From NCBI GenBank assembly GCA_030066975.1, contig JASJAO010000014.1, positions 1-64,000 of the forward strand: a DNA stretch of 64,000 nt, in the 5' to 3' direction. The position numbers were made by a program, and so were the translations under genes. Of this stretch, positions 53,001-61,795 are shown one piece after another. The notes beneath the pieces are model-generated. The model ran no database searches and was not told where the DNA came from. It saw nothing but the letters and a program-made list of their open reading frames with translations. Each line of letters starts with the position of its first letter. The first letter of the stretch is position 1. This DNA is from Henriciella sp. (lineage in GTDB: Bacteria; Pseudomonadota; Alphaproteobacteria; Caulobacterales; Hyphomonadaceae).

Positions 53001-53028
53001 TGCCTACCGGGGAACCATCATCTGCCAT
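50020..53028 (-). CDS. sucA: 2-oxoglutarate dehydrogenase E1
   Basis: A 1002-residue thiamine-diphosphate enzyme. It starts with the short N-terminal helix that binds E2 ([21 protein letters not shown]), contains [17 protein letters not shown], the ThDP motif [18 protein letters not shown]...NNQIGFTT, and the second-half [34 protein letters not shown]. It decarboxylates 2-oxoglutarate in the TCA cycle. It is 33 bp upstream of sucB and 88 bp after sucD. Confidence 0.97.
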   Translation of the reverse strand: [1002 protein letters not shown]

Positions 53029-53116
53029 ATTAGCAACCGTCCTGATTAATGGGACGGCCGGGCGGGGTCATTCTGGCCTCGTCTGGCCGCCTTGAGCCAC
53101 ACTATATAGTGCGGAG

Positions 53117-54019
53117 TTAGCCTTTAAGAACCTCTACCATGGTCGTGCCAAGTCTGGCAGGGCTTGGTGACACACGAATGCCTGCCGCTTCCATTGCTGC
53201 AATCTTGGACTCCGCATCACCCTGCCCGCCTGAAACGATGGCACCGGCATGGCCCATGGTGCGCCCTTTCGGGGCCGTGCGACCAGCGATAAAGCCAACC
53301 ATTGGCTTCTTGCGTCCCTTCTTGGCTTCGTCGATCAGGAATTGCGCAGCTTCTTCTTCAGCTGAGCCACCGATTTCACCAATCATGATAATTTGTTCTG
53401 TTTCATCGTCTGCCAGGAACATTTCCAGCATGTCGATAAACTCTGTGCCCTTGACCGGGTCACCGCCAATACCCACAGCCGATGTCTGGCCAAGGCCCGC
53501 TACCGTCGTCTGATACACCGCCTCATAGGTCAGCGTCCCAGAGCGCGACACCACACCCACAGAGCCTTTGGAGAAAATCTTGCCGGGCATAATGCCGATC
53601 TTGCACTGTTCTGGGGTCAGCACGCCGGGGCAGTTCGGTCCGATCAAACGCGAGTTGGACTTATCCAGCTTGGCCTTGACCCGCACCATGTCGAGCACCG
53701 GCACACCCTCTGTGATACAGATGATCAGCGGGATTTCGGCATCGATCGCTTCTTCGATCGCGGCTGCGGCGCCGGCAGGCGGAACATAGATCACTGAAGC
53801 ATTGGCCCCGGTCGCATCTTTCGCGTCAGCCGCATTGGCATAGATTGGCAATTCCTTGCCGCTATCAGCTGTCCAGTTTGTGCCCGCTTTCTTTGGATGC
53901 GTGCCAGCCACCATCTGGGTGCCGAAATACTCCAGCGCCTGATTGGTATGGAACGAGCCGGTTTTCCCGGTCAGGCCCTGAACGATAACTTTGGTATCTT
54001 TGTCGATTAGGATGGACAT
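53117..54019 (-). CDS. sucD: succinyl-CoA synthetase alpha subunit
   Basis: A 300-residue protein with an N-terminal CoA-binding Rossmann domain ([24 protein letters not shown] start; [17 protein letters not shown]) and a C-terminal ligase domain with the phosphohistidine loop [22 protein letters not shown] (active His). It forms succinate and nucleoside triphosphate from succinyl-CoA together with SucC, encoded 5 bp upstream. Confidence 0.97.
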   Translation of the reverse strand: MSILIDKDTKVIVQGLTGKTGSFHTNQALEYFGTQMVAGTHPKKAGTNWTADSGKELPIYANAADAKDATGANASVIYVPPAGAAAAIEEAIDAEIPLIICITEGVPVLDMVRVKAKLDKSNSRLIGPNCPGVLTPEQCKIGIMPGKIFSKGSVGVVSRSGTLTYEAVYQTTVAGLGQTSAVGIGGDPVKGTEFIDMLEMFLADDETEQIIMIGEIGGSAEEEAAQFLIDEAKKGRKKPMVGFIAGRTAPKGRTMGHAGAIVSGGQGDAESKIAAMEAAGIRVSPSPARLGTTMVEVLKG

Positions 54020-54024
54020 GTGTC

Positions 54025-55212
54025 TTAGGCCTTTACTGCGGCAACAATTTTCTGGGCGGCATCGTCGAGATCGTCGGCGGGGATGATGTTCATCCCACTG
54101 TCGGCAAGGATCGCTTTGCCTTTGTCGACATTCGTTCCTTCAAGGCGAACAACCAGCGGGACGGCCAGATTGGTTTCTTTCACGGCCTGGATCACACCTT
54201 CGGCGATCACGTCACATTTCATGATGCCGCCAAAGATATTGACCAGAATGCCTTTCACATTCGGATCCTTCATGATGATCTTGAACGCAGCGGCCACTTT
54301 CTCGGCGTTGGCGCCGCCACCCACATCACAGAAATTGGCAGGCTCTTCGCCATACAGCTTGATGATATCCATCGTCGCCATAGCAAGGCCTGCACCGTTG
54401 ACCATACAGCCGATTGTTCCGTCGAGCGCGATGTAGGCGAGATCCCACTCGGAAGCTTCGATCTCTTTTTCGTCTTCTTCCGTTGTGTCGCGCAGATCCA
54501 TAATGTCGGGGTGACGGAAGAGCGCGTTGCCATCGAAGGAGACTTTCGCGTCCAACACGCGAAGGTGACCATTCTCCATCACGATGAGTGGGTTAATCTC
54601 CAGCATGGACATGTCTTTTTCGGTGAAAGCTTTGTAGAGCGTCGGGAACAGTTCCATCCCATCCGCGCGCGCCTGACCTTCGAGTTTCAGCGCATCACAC
54701 AGCTTTCCAGCCGCTTCTGCATCAACACCGCCGCCGACCGGTAGCGTGAGGATCTTTTCAGGGGTCTCATGCGCCACTTCCTCGATGTCCATGCCGCCCT
54801 CGGTCGAGGCGACAAAGGCGATCTGACCGGTCGCGCGATCAACGAGCATGGACAGATAAAGTTCGCGATCAATGTCGGCGCCATCTTCGACATAAAGGCG
54901 ATTAACCTGCTTACCTTCGGCTGAGGTCTGCGCGGTGACCAGATGATGGCCAAGCATCGCTTTGGCATGCTCCATCACTTCATCTTTGGAAAATGCCAGG
55001 CGGACGCCGCCCTTTTCTCCGGCAGCGGCCTCAATGAACTTTCCTTTGCCGCGGCCACCTGCATGGATTTGGCTCTTCACGACCCAGAGCGGACCCGGCA
55101 GAGTGTCGACGGCTTTCTGAACATCGTCGAGCGTTAGAATGGGCACACCGTCGGCGACCGGCGCCCCATAAGACTTCAGGACCGCCTTCGCCTGGTATTC
55201 GTGAATGTTCAT
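54025..55212 (-). CDS. sucC: succinyl-CoA synthetase beta subunit
   Basis: A 395-residue ATP-grasp protein starting [19 protein letters not shown], with [18 protein letters not shown] (nucleotide loop), [30 protein letters not shown] (metal ligands) and [22 protein letters not shown] chose ATG 55212 because the family start is there and GGAAGAGG precedes it; an ATG at 55233 would add seven residues. First gene of the sucCDAB operon. Confidence 0.97.
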   Translation of the reverse strand: MNIHEYQAKAVLKSYGAPVADGVPILTLDDVQKAVDTLPGPLWVVKSQIHAGGRGKGKFIEAAAGEKGGVRLAFSKDEVMEHAKAMLGHHLVTAQTSAEGKQVNRLYVEDGADIDRELYLSMLVDRATGQIAFVASTEGGMDIEEVAHETPEKILTLPVGGGVDAEAAGKLCDALKLEGQARADGMELFPTLYKAFTEKDMSMLEINPLIVMENGHLRVLDAKVSFDGNALFRHPDIMDLRDTTEEDEKEIEASEWDLAYIALDGTIGCMVNGAGLAMATMDIIKLYGEEPANFCDVGGGANAEKVAAAFKIIMKDPNVKGILVNIFGGIMKCDVIAEGVIQAVKETNLAVPLVVRLEGTNVDKGKAILADSGMNIIPADDLDDAAQKIVAAVKA

Positions 55213-55268
55213 AAGTTGGGCCTCTTCCAGCATGTCGCGGGCGCACTCAGCCCGCCAAGAACCGGGCG

Positions 55269-55296
55269 CTTATAACACTGCCGCCCCCTCTGACAA
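55269..55296 (-). promoter_or_regulatory. candidate sucCDAB promoter
   Basis: Minus-strand TTGTCA (55291-55296) and TATAAG (55269-55274) are 16 bp apart, giving a good sigma-70-type promoter about 57 bp before the sucC start codon. Confidence 0.55.
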
Positions 55297-55388
55297 CCGT
55301 GACTGAGAGGTTGATTGCGTTGTCAGAGCCAATCTTTGGGCATATTCAGGGGGCTGGGTATGTGCTGCACACTCAGCATGCTTAAATC

Positions 55389-56576
55389 TCAGTCAATTCC
55401 GATCGCGCTGAAGGGCATGTCATTCTGACGAATCGTTTCGCCTTGATTGTTCTTGACCAGCAGACTGAGCCGCTTGCCGTCCCAATCAATCTCAACCACG
55501 CCGTAATTCTCAACCGGGGCTCCAGCGCCAACCTGGCGCGTATCCATCTCATCGCTTTCTGAAAGGAAGCTGACATTGAGGGAGGAAGCTGTCAGTTCGG
55601 TCGCGGTATAGGGCAAGACACCGGCTTCTTCGTAAATGAACGCTGTGTGGCGATCGCCTGACAGGAACACAACCCCGGTTGCCCCTGCGCGTTTGATCGA
55701 CTCGAAAAGACGCTCCCGTTCGGCTGGCATCTGCGACCAGGCCTCCCACCCGTGCACCGTCGGCATAACCTGAATAGAGGATGCGATCAGGCGCAGGTCT
55801 GCAGGCTCGCGAAGCTGGTTCTGCAGCCAGGTCCATTGCGCCGACCCAAGCATGTCCTGCATAGACCCGTCCGCAGCCGGCAAATAGCGCTCCTTGCCTT
55901 TTGCGCCCCATTCGTCGGTTGGGGTCAGCCCCGAGCGGAAGTACCGCGTGTCCAGCATGATGACCTGTGTGCGCTGCCCCTCCGGCCCGAAGGTGCGTGC
56001 GTAGTAGGTTCCCGGCCAGTAGCCGACATCCTGGTCTTCCAGCCCCCAGAAGACTTCATGTATACGCTCAGCAAGTCCGCGGAATGGAAATTCCTTGCCG
56101 GCATCATTGGCGCCGAAATCATGGTCATCCCAGGCGACCATCATCGGGATATTGGCGCGGATCGCCTGAAAGTCTTCGCGAGCCGCCAAATCAGAAAACG
56201 ATTCGCGCAGCTCCATCAGATCAGCATCATTGTTGACATAGGCGCGTCCGTCACGATCGCCATAAACATTGTCGCCGACCATCAGAAAGAGGTCTGCTTC
56301 TTCCTCGGCGATACTCATCAAGGCCTGGCTGGCGTCTTTCTCTTCATCCAGGCAGGACCCGAGAATAACCCTGGAAATGACCGCGTCTTCGGCGGGTAGC
56401 GCCTTCCCGGGAGGCGCTTTCGGCAGCGCGCTGTCGGGAATGGTGTCATAGTAAAGCTCGAGCGCCGCCTCAGCGGTATCCGGCTTCGGCGCAAAGATCT
56501 GCGTGATCCCGCCATTCTCTGTAACGCATGCGCCGAGTGAGATGAGACCCACCCCCATCAATGCCAAACGCCTCAT
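55389..56576 (-). CDS. PhoD-like metallophosphatase lipoprotein
   Basis: A 395-residue lipoprotein (lipobox LGAC, Cys17) of the alkaline phosphatase D/PhoD family. Metal-site motifs of the calcineurin-like fold are seen: LGSCLDE with the family Cys, FLMVGDNVYGD, MVAWDDHDFGANDAG (DxHD) and VVFLSGDRHTAFIYE (GDxH). PhoD-type enzymes hydrolyse phosphodiesters or phosphomonoesters in the periplasm, generally with Fe and Ca. ATG 56576 has a GGAGGA ribosome binding site. No clear Pho box was found upstream. Confidence 0.88.
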   Translation of the reverse strand: MRRLALMGVGLISLGACVTENGGITQIFAPKPDTAEAALELYYDTIPDSALPKAPPGKALPAEDAVISRVILGSCLDEEKDASQALMSIAEEEADLFLMVGDNVYGDRDGRAYVNNDADLMELRESFSDLAAREDFQAIRANIPMMVAWDDHDFGANDAGKEFPFRGLAERIHEVFWGLEDQDVGYWPGTYYARTFGPEGQRTQVIMLDTRYFRSGLTPTDEWGAKGKERYLPAADGSMQDMLGSAQWTWLQNQLREPADLRLIASSIQVMPTVHGWEAWSQMPAERERLFESIKRAGATGVVFLSGDRHTAFIYEEAGVLPYTATELTASSLNVSFLSESDEMDTRQVGAGAPVENYGVVEIDWDGKRLSLLVKNNQGETIRQNDMPFSAIGID

Positions 56577-56720
56577 CCCAATCCTCCTGAAACAACCCAT
56601 GTTCGAACTTTCTAGGTCGAAAGCACAACAAACCTGTAACAGGATTCTAAATCGGGTTTAGGTCGAAAAGACAACGCCCCACAGTAGTCGATCGGGGGAG
56701 ATTGAGATGATCACCTGTCC

Positions 56721-58190
56721 CTAGGCCCAAGTGCCATGAAAACCGAGCGGCCAAGTATAGTCTGCCCGCCAGATACAGATCGGTCCGTCACTGACATGGG
56801 CGGCATCGAACACACAGACCTCGCGCGCTTTGGCTTTTAGATTCAAGACCGGACCGATCAGCCAACTGTCTTCCTCGCGCAGCCCGCCCGGTTTGGGAAC
56901 GAACAGGAATTCCTCGACCATGCGATCATAGCCAAACTCGAAAGTGTCGGTTTCGCCGCGCTCCCAGTTGTGCACGGAAAGTGCACTCGCCCCCGGTCGA
57001 CCAGGCACTGTGCCAGAAGCAAGTGCTGTCAGCTTGCGCGGCAAGCCTTGAAAGTCGGGATTGACCTGCGGAAACTCGCCGTCGAGGCCTGTTTCAATCA
57101 AGTACGCATCCCCTTCTGGCGGGATAACGATCTGAGTGAAATCTGCAGAAAACCCATCTTCTTGTCTCCAGTCACCAGTGATCTCGGCCGTTCCGCCGCC
57201 CGCGCCAAGAATGGGCTCGCGGTATAGCGCTGCGTCGATGCGGAGGGTTCCGTCAGCCTCCTGCCAGGCCGAACCGGTGTGATAGAAGGCTCGCGGCGGC
57301 GCTTGAACCCAGCGCCGGCTAGAGAGATCGTCCTTGTCGATGATCAGGATTTTCAGACCGTCTTCCGGTTGCCAGACAAAATGATCAATGAAGGGAGGAA
57401 CAGGACTTGTATTAATCCACGGCTGCACAAGGATCACTAGCTGGCGCTCTGTCATGGCCCAGTCATGGATGTAATATTCCTTGCCGGTATTGGCGATCGC
57501 GACGTCTTCGACGGTGCCAGTCGCGGCAATCTTGTAGATTGCCATATGTTCGCCAGCCATGCCGAGATTCCAGATCCGGCCGTCAGGCTCAACCTTCGGA
57601 TGGGCGAGAAAGGGCATGCTCGCGAGATCTGCGCGCCAGACTTTCGGTCCTTTCGTCTCAAGGGTCTCGGCATCCATGGAGAAGGCCGACCCGGCCTCCC
57701 AAAGCGCGAGCAATTCGCCATTGACCATCATCACCGATGTGTTGGCGGCGTTGACATCATCTGGTGACATGACCGCGAAGGAGGGGTCGCCCACCGTGCC
57801 AAAGCCCGGCGCCAGAAAAGCCCCCGCCTTCAGTTCTTCCTTACGCTTGTGAGTCTGCACGAACCGGCCGGAATGAACGGCTTTGCCATCATCAATGGCA
57901 ATCCGATGCACCAGACCGTCCCCATCAAACCAGTGGCTCGCCGGTGTCTTGCCATGATGCAGCTGCGCTGGCCCATTGCGATAGAGCGATCCGGACAAGC
58001 CGCTAGGTGCCTTACCGAACACCAATTGCATCGGAGCTGGATCAAACCCGTTCACCGGAGCGTTACGATATCCAACGTGCCAGTCGGGCAGATTGTGGTG
58101 AGGCTCGGCCATCGCTTTACCAAGTCCGGTGCGAGCTGCTGCGGTTACAGCCAGGCCTGTCGTCAAGAATCCTCGTCTAGAAAAACTCAT
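56721..58190 (-). CDS. carotenoid oxygenase (RPE65/CCO family), Tat-exported
   Basis: A 489-residue protein with a Tat signal peptide (SFSRRGFLTTGLAVTAAARTG). The mature beta-propeller has GSLYRNGPAQLHHGK...HWFDGDGLVHRIAI and the four iron-binding histidines in LAHPKVEPDG, YYIHDWAMTE, FYHTGSAWQE and the C-terminal LGFHGTW. Such enzymes cleave carotenoids or related polyenes and stilbenes with Fe2+ and O2. Export to the periplasm is unusual for the family. The DUF2141 gene upstream (26-bp gap) is likely in the same operon. Confidence 0.9.
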   Translation of the reverse strand: MSFSRRGFLTTGLAVTAAARTGLGKAMAEPHHNLPDWHVGYRNAPVNGFDPAPMQLVFGKAPSGLSGSLYRNGPAQLHHGKTPASHWFDGDGLVHRIAIDDGKAVHSGRFVQTHKRKEELKAGAFLAPGFGTVGDPSFAVMSPDDVNAANTSVMMVNGELLALWEAGSAFSMDAETLETKGPKVWRADLASMPFLAHPKVEPDGRIWNLGMAGEHMAIYKIAATGTVEDVAIANTGKEYYIHDWAMTERQLVILVQPWINTSPVPPFIDHFVWQPEDGLKILIIDKDDLSSRRWVQAPPRAFYHTGSAWQEADGTLRIDAALYREPILGAGGGTAEITGDWRQEDGFSADFTQIVIPPEGDAYLIETGLDGEFPQVNPDFQGLPRKLTALASGTVPGRPGASALSVHNWERGETDTFEFGYDRMVEEFLFVPKPGGLREEDSWLIGPVLNLKAKAREVCVFDAAHVSDGPICIWRADYTWPLGFHGTWA

Positions 58191-58216
58191 TGCTCCGTCT
58201 CCTGATCTCAGTGGGC

Positions 58217-58639
58217 TTATTTCATTGTGATCGTGTGGACGTCGTCGTCAGAAGACACAGTGAACTTCGCATCCTCCCAACTGGCCGGACCAAACCGGCC
58301 CTTCGCATTGTTGGAAAAGGCATAGGGCTCCGTCGGCATGCCGAAGGGATTGGTGTTCATTTCACCATCATCATTGACGTCATGGTACAAACGCACAGCG
58401 TATTCGCCGGGGACCAGACCTTCAAACCTCGCGCTGATCGTGTCACCCTCGACGACCACATTAGCGCCGTTGACCGCGCCCTCGCCCTCATAGGTTTCCT
58501 CATTAAACAGACCGAGGATAATTGTGCCTTCTGCGGTCTGGATGCCTTCAACAGTCACGGTAAGTGCCGCCGCACTCATGACTGGCATCGCGAGGGCCAT
58601 GGCGGCGACGGATGTGAGTTTCGAAATGATAGAGGCCAT
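58217..58639 (-). CDS. DUF2141 secreted protein
   Basis: A 140-residue protein with a Sec signal peptide (about residues 1-24) and a beta-sandwich mature domain with the DUF2141 pattern: LTVTVEGIQTAEGTIILGLFNEETY, LVPGEYAVRLYHDVNDDGEMNTNPFGMPTEPYAFSNNA. The family is common beside carotenoid-related or hopanoid-related genes; its function is unknown. ATG 58639 is preceded by AAAGGAAA; a longer frame reaches 58783 but lacks a signal. First gene of the pair with the carotenoid oxygenase. Confidence 0.82.
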   Translation of the reverse strand: MASIISKLTSVAAMALAMPVMSAAALTVTVEGIQTAEGTIILGLFNEETYEGEGAVNGANVVVEGDTISARFEGLVPGEYAVRLYHDVNDDGEMNTNPFGMPTEPYAFSNNAKGRFGPASWEDAKFTVSSDDDVHTITMK

Positions 58640-58815
58640 AACAGGTTTCCTTTGTTGGTGCTCATATGTCCGGCAATGCCGGCTAGGTTTGACTGTGAAA
58701 CGGATATGACAAAGTCTGACGCATTGAACTGCTGCGACTTCGCAAGAGGGGTGGAATCCTTCGCGAAATCCGGCCAATGTCACTCGCGAAGCGTGAATGA
58801 CAGGGGCCGAACACT

Positions 58816-59574
58816 TTGCGTATCGCGATTGACTGGGACAAGCTTCGCCGATCGGGACTCGCCTACACGGCAGTGTCGGCCTTCCTGGCCTTTATCGACC
58901 CATACGACGCGTCGCAGTCCATGTCTTACCCGTTCGCGTTCCTCTATTGGTTCGGCATGGTTATGTCCGGAGGGTTGGGCGGCGGCCTGTCACTTTGGGT
59001 GTATGAACGCCTCCTCCCCAACGGCCTGAAGCTGATCGGCCTCGCCATTGCCGCGCTGACAGCGACACTGGCTGTTTTGGTATTCATTGTGACCGCCACC
59101 CTCGTTCAAGGCTATTTCGTCCCACTGGAAGCCCTGCCGCGTCTGTTCGGGCTCATTCTGGTAATCTCGATCGCGCTTACGGGCTTGAGCGAGCTTGTTG
59201 ACCGCGCCTACGGCTATCAGGAGACCATCGGCGCCTTAAACGCGGCGCCTGATCCTGTATCGAGTTTCCTGGAACGTCTTCCGATAAAGTTTCGAAATGC
59301 CGAGTTGCATGCCATTTCTTCGGAGGATCATTACCTGCGGGTCTATACCTCGATCGGTGAAGAACTGATCCTGATGCGGCTGGCAGATGCGGTGCGGGAA
59401 CTGGACGGCGCCGAGGGGTTGCAGGTCCACAGATCCTGGTGGGTGGCCAGGGCCAGTATTGCAGATGAGAAACGCGAGAATGGACGCAGCGTCCTGATCC
59501 TTCAATCGGGCACTGAAGTCCCGGTGTCGCGCAGCTATCGCGCCAAAGCCAAGGATATGGGCCTGATCGCTTAG
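58816..59574 (+). CDS. membrane-anchored LytTR transcriptional regulator
   Basis: A 252-residue protein with four membrane helices in the first 140 residues and a C-terminal LytTR DNA-binding domain (ELHAISSEDHYLRVYTSIGEELILMRLADAVREL..LQVHRSWWVARASI..VPVSRSYRAKAKDMG). The start codon appears to be TTG 58816 with AGGGG upstream. Membrane LytTR regulators sense envelope or light signals without a separate kinase. It is divergent from the DUF2141-carotenoid oxygenase operon (176 bp between starts) and may regulate it. Confidence 0.87.
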   Translation: MRIAIDWDKLRRSGLAYTAVSAFLAFIDPYDASQSMSYPFAFLYWFGMVMSGGLGGGLSLWVYERLLPNGLKLIGLAIAALTATLAVLVFIVTATLVQGYFVPLEALPRLFGLILVISIALTGLSELVDRAYGYQETIGALNAAPDPVSSFLERLPIKFRNAELHAISSEDHYLRVYTSIGEELILMRLADAVRELDGAEGLQVHRSWWVARASIADEKRENGRSVLILQSGTEVPVSRSYRAKAKDMGLIA

Positions 59575-59739
59575 TTCCTGGGCCATCCAGCTCGGGAAGG
59601 TTAATGGCCCGAATGTTGCCCTATTCTAAACGCGCATGAGCCCTATTCCGCATACACAGTGTTCGTGTGGGAGAAAGCTCCCCATTTGGTCGTCATCAGC
59701 AACAGCGATCAAGATCGACAGAAGACGAAAGCAAGACAC

Positions 59740-59853
59740 ATGAACGGCTCTCACACCATATCCCGTACACTAACCGTGATTGTGATGGGGATCGCCGCGA
59801 CTGTCCTTTTCGTTATGGCAGCGTCACCTGCAACCCCGCTGTTCGCGGGTTAG
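59740..59853 (+). CDS. candidate small membrane peptide, 37 residues
   Basis: An ORF starting ATG 59740 whose product is mostly one hydrophobic helix (TLTVIVMGIAATVLFVMAAS) with a short polar N terminus. It overlaps the convergent SpoU gene by 4 bp. There is no strong ribosome binding site. Alternative: untranslated sequence downstream of the LytTR gene. Confidence 0.35.
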   Translation: MNGSHTISRTLTVIVMGIAATVLFVMAASPATPLFAG

Positions 59854-60332
59854 TCGACCAGCCCACCCGGCATGACCGGGCGATCGCGCCAGCCCCCCAT
59901 GCTGCGGATGCGATCATACATTACCAAAGCCCCGGCCAGGCTGACATTGATGCAGAACTTGGTCGGAATCTTCACCACGTGATCGCACTTCGCCAACATC
60001 TCCGCCGATAGATCACCCCGTTCGCGTCCGAGCACATAGGCCGCTGCGCGCGGGTGCCGGAACTCCGGAAGCGCAATCGCATCGTCGGTCAGTTCGATCC
60101 CGACCAACTGACAACCCTTTGGAAAAGCCATATCTTCGATTGTGTCCCACTGATAGTAAGGCACGTTTTTGAACGTCCGGGAGGTGTCGGCTTTGTAGGC
60201 GGTCCGGACTTTGTCGGCTGCGCCAACCGAATAAACGAAACTCGCCCCGAACGCGTTCGCCGTGCGCATCAGTGCGCCCAGGTTCATCGGCTTGGAGATC
60301 CCCTCAGCGCCCATCGCAAAATACCCACGCAT
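59850..60332 (-). CDS. SpoU/TrmH family RNA 2'-O-methyltransferase
   Basis: A 160-residue SPOUT methyltransferase catalytic domain without an N-terminal substrate-recognition extension, so smaller than TrmH or RlmB. All three motifs are present: ISKPMNLGALMRTANAFGA (motif 1), AAYVLGRERGDLS (motif 2) and KIPTKFCINVSLAGALVMYDRI (motif 3, knot region). It probably methylates a ribose in tRNA or rRNA. Its ATG and the stop of the upstream membrane protein share a base. Confidence 0.88.
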   Translation of the reverse strand: MRGYFAMGAEGISKPMNLGALMRTANAFGASFVYSVGAADKVRTAYKADTSRTFKNVPYYQWDTIEDMAFPKGCQLVGIELTDDAIALPEFRHPRAAAYVLGRERGDLSAEMLAKCDHVVKIPTKFCINVSLAGALVMYDRIRSMGGWRDRPVMPGGLVD

Positions 60333-60682
60333 TAGATCACTCCCAGTCTAAATCGGCCGAGCGCGAGCAGAACAATCAGCATAACCGGAGCTACCAAACT
60401 CACGCGCCGGGCCAGGCGCAAATGCCGAAGCGGGTTTGGATAGGTTTCGATCAGATGCGCTGCGGCGGATTGCTGAACCGGCTCTGCCCCGCTCTGGGAC
60501 TGCGACTGACCGGCAGCCGCAATCACCGCATCATTCGCGAGAACGCGGTCGTCAAACTCAGGTTTCCAGGCCTTCAATGCCCGTCGCAGCACCAGTGCGA
60601 TCACCACACGCATCTGAACCGCAAGCGCAAATGCGAACGCAATCACGCCCAGCAATATCCAGAATACAAGGGCCGTCTCCAC
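60332..60682 (-). CDS. small membrane protein, unknown
   Basis: A 116-residue protein with a hydrophobic N-terminal helix (about 5-30) and a C-terminal helix (about 93-112) separated by a Gln/Ser/Ala-rich linker, giving two membrane crossings. No family recognised. It directly precedes the SpoU gene on the same strand, with the stop and start codons overlapping by one base, so they are co-translated. Confidence 0.65.
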   Translation of the reverse strand: METALVFWILLGVIAFAFALAVQMRVVIALVLRRALKAWKPEFDDRVLANDAVIAAAGQSQSQSGAEPVQQSAAAHLIETYPNPLRHLRLARRVSLVAPVMLIVLLALGRFRLGVI

Positions 60683-60781
60683 GCTTTCAACTCCGCTACG
60701 TCACGCCTTCACAGCGCCCGTTGCCACGGCTACCAAGGCAGCGTCAACGCAACACCTGAAATCACTACAGAGGAAACGCCC

Positions 60782-61777
60782 ATGAAAGCCCTGCTCTCCA
60801 AAGCGCCCGGCGGCCCGGAAACACTGGTTCTGGAAGAGGTGGAAAGCGCCGAAGCAGGCCCGGGTCAGGTTGTGATCGATGTGAAAGCGATCGGTGTGAA
60901 CTTCCCCGACACGCTGATCATCAAGGATATGTATCAGTTCAAGCCGGAACGCCCGTTCAGCCCCGGCGGTGAGGTTTCTGGCGTGGTCAAATCTGTTGGC
61001 GACGGCGTTACCAACCTACAGGTGGGTCAGCGCGTGATCGGCTCTTGCGGATGGGGCGGTATGCGCGAAGAACTTGCGCTTGAGGCCGGACGCTGCATTC
61101 CGATCCCGGATACTGTGCCGTTCAACGATGCCGCCGCCTTCGTGATGACCTATGGCACTAGCTATTATGCCTTGAAAGATCGCGCCGATCCGAAGCCGGG
61201 CGAGAGCTTGCTCGTGCTCGGCGCGGCTGGAGGTGTTGGCATTGCCGCCGTCGAACTTGGCAAGGCGATGGGCCTTGAAGTGATCGCCGCCTGCTCGACG
61301 CAGGCGAAAGTCGATTTCTGTCTGTCCAAAGGCGCCGATAAAGGCCTCGTCTATCCGACTGGCGAGTTGGACCGCGGCCAGCAGAAAGAGCTGTCCAATC
61401 AGATCAAGGAGCTTGGCGGCGGCGGTGTAGATATCATCTATGACGCGGTTGGCGGTTCCTATGCCGAACCTGCCGTTCGGGCGATGAACTGGGAAGGCCG
61501 CTACCTGGTGATCGGCTTCCCGGCTGGCATCCCGAAGATTCCGCTTAATCTAACCCTGCTCAAGTCGTGCGACATTCGCGGCGTCTTCTGGGGCGCAGCC
61601 GTGGCGCGCGATCCGGCAGGCAATCAGAAAAATCTCGGTGAGATGTTCCAGATGTATGCCGAAGGGAAGATCAAACCGCATGTCAGCGAGACCTTCCCGT
61701 TGGAGCGTGGCGGCGAGGCGATCCAATACCTCATCGACCGCAAAGCGCTCGGCAAGGTGGTTGTGACGGTTCCCTAA
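60782..61777 (+). CDS. zinc-free medium-chain NADPH:quinone oxidoreductase
   Basis: A 331-residue medium-chain dehydrogenase/reductase of the quinone-oxidoreductase type (Qor-like). The N-terminal GroES-like domain has GVNFPDTLIIKDMYQFKPERPFSPGGEVSGVV; the Rossmann domain has LLVLGAAGGVGIAAVELGKAMG (NADPH-binding AAGGVG) and IIYDAVGG. No zinc-binding Cys cluster is present. The substrate may be a quinone or an unsaturated carbonyl compound. ATG 60782 is preceded by AGAGGAAA. Followed 18 bp later by mutM. Confidence 0.92.
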   Translation: MKALLSKAPGGPETLVLEEVESAEAGPGQVVIDVKAIGVNFPDTLIIKDMYQFKPERPFSPGGEVSGVVKSVGDGVTNLQVGQRVIGSCGWGGMREELALEAGRCIPIPDTVPFNDAAAFVMTYGTSYYALKDRADPKPGESLLVLGAAGGVGIAAVELGKAMGLEVIAACSTQAKVDFCLSKGADKGLVYPTGELDRGQQKELSNQIKELGGGGVDIIYDAVGGSYAEPAVRAMNWEGRYLVIGFPAGIPKIPLNLTLLKSCDIRGVFWGAAVARDPAGNQKNLGEMFQMYAEGKIKPHVSETFPLERGGEAIQYLIDRKALGKVVVTVP

Positions 61778-61795
61778 GCACCTTATTTCCGGCCC

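Noticed and set aside
53029-53116. Separate promoter or regulatory RNA between sucD and sucA
   Set aside because: Only 88 bp, with no convincing hairpin-terminator or promoter hexamers; continuous transcription is simpler.
60272-60781. Upstream extension of the quinone oxidoreductase
   Set aside because: The MDR domain begins at ATG 60782 with a ribosome binding site; the extension is Arg/His-rich and antisense to two other genes.
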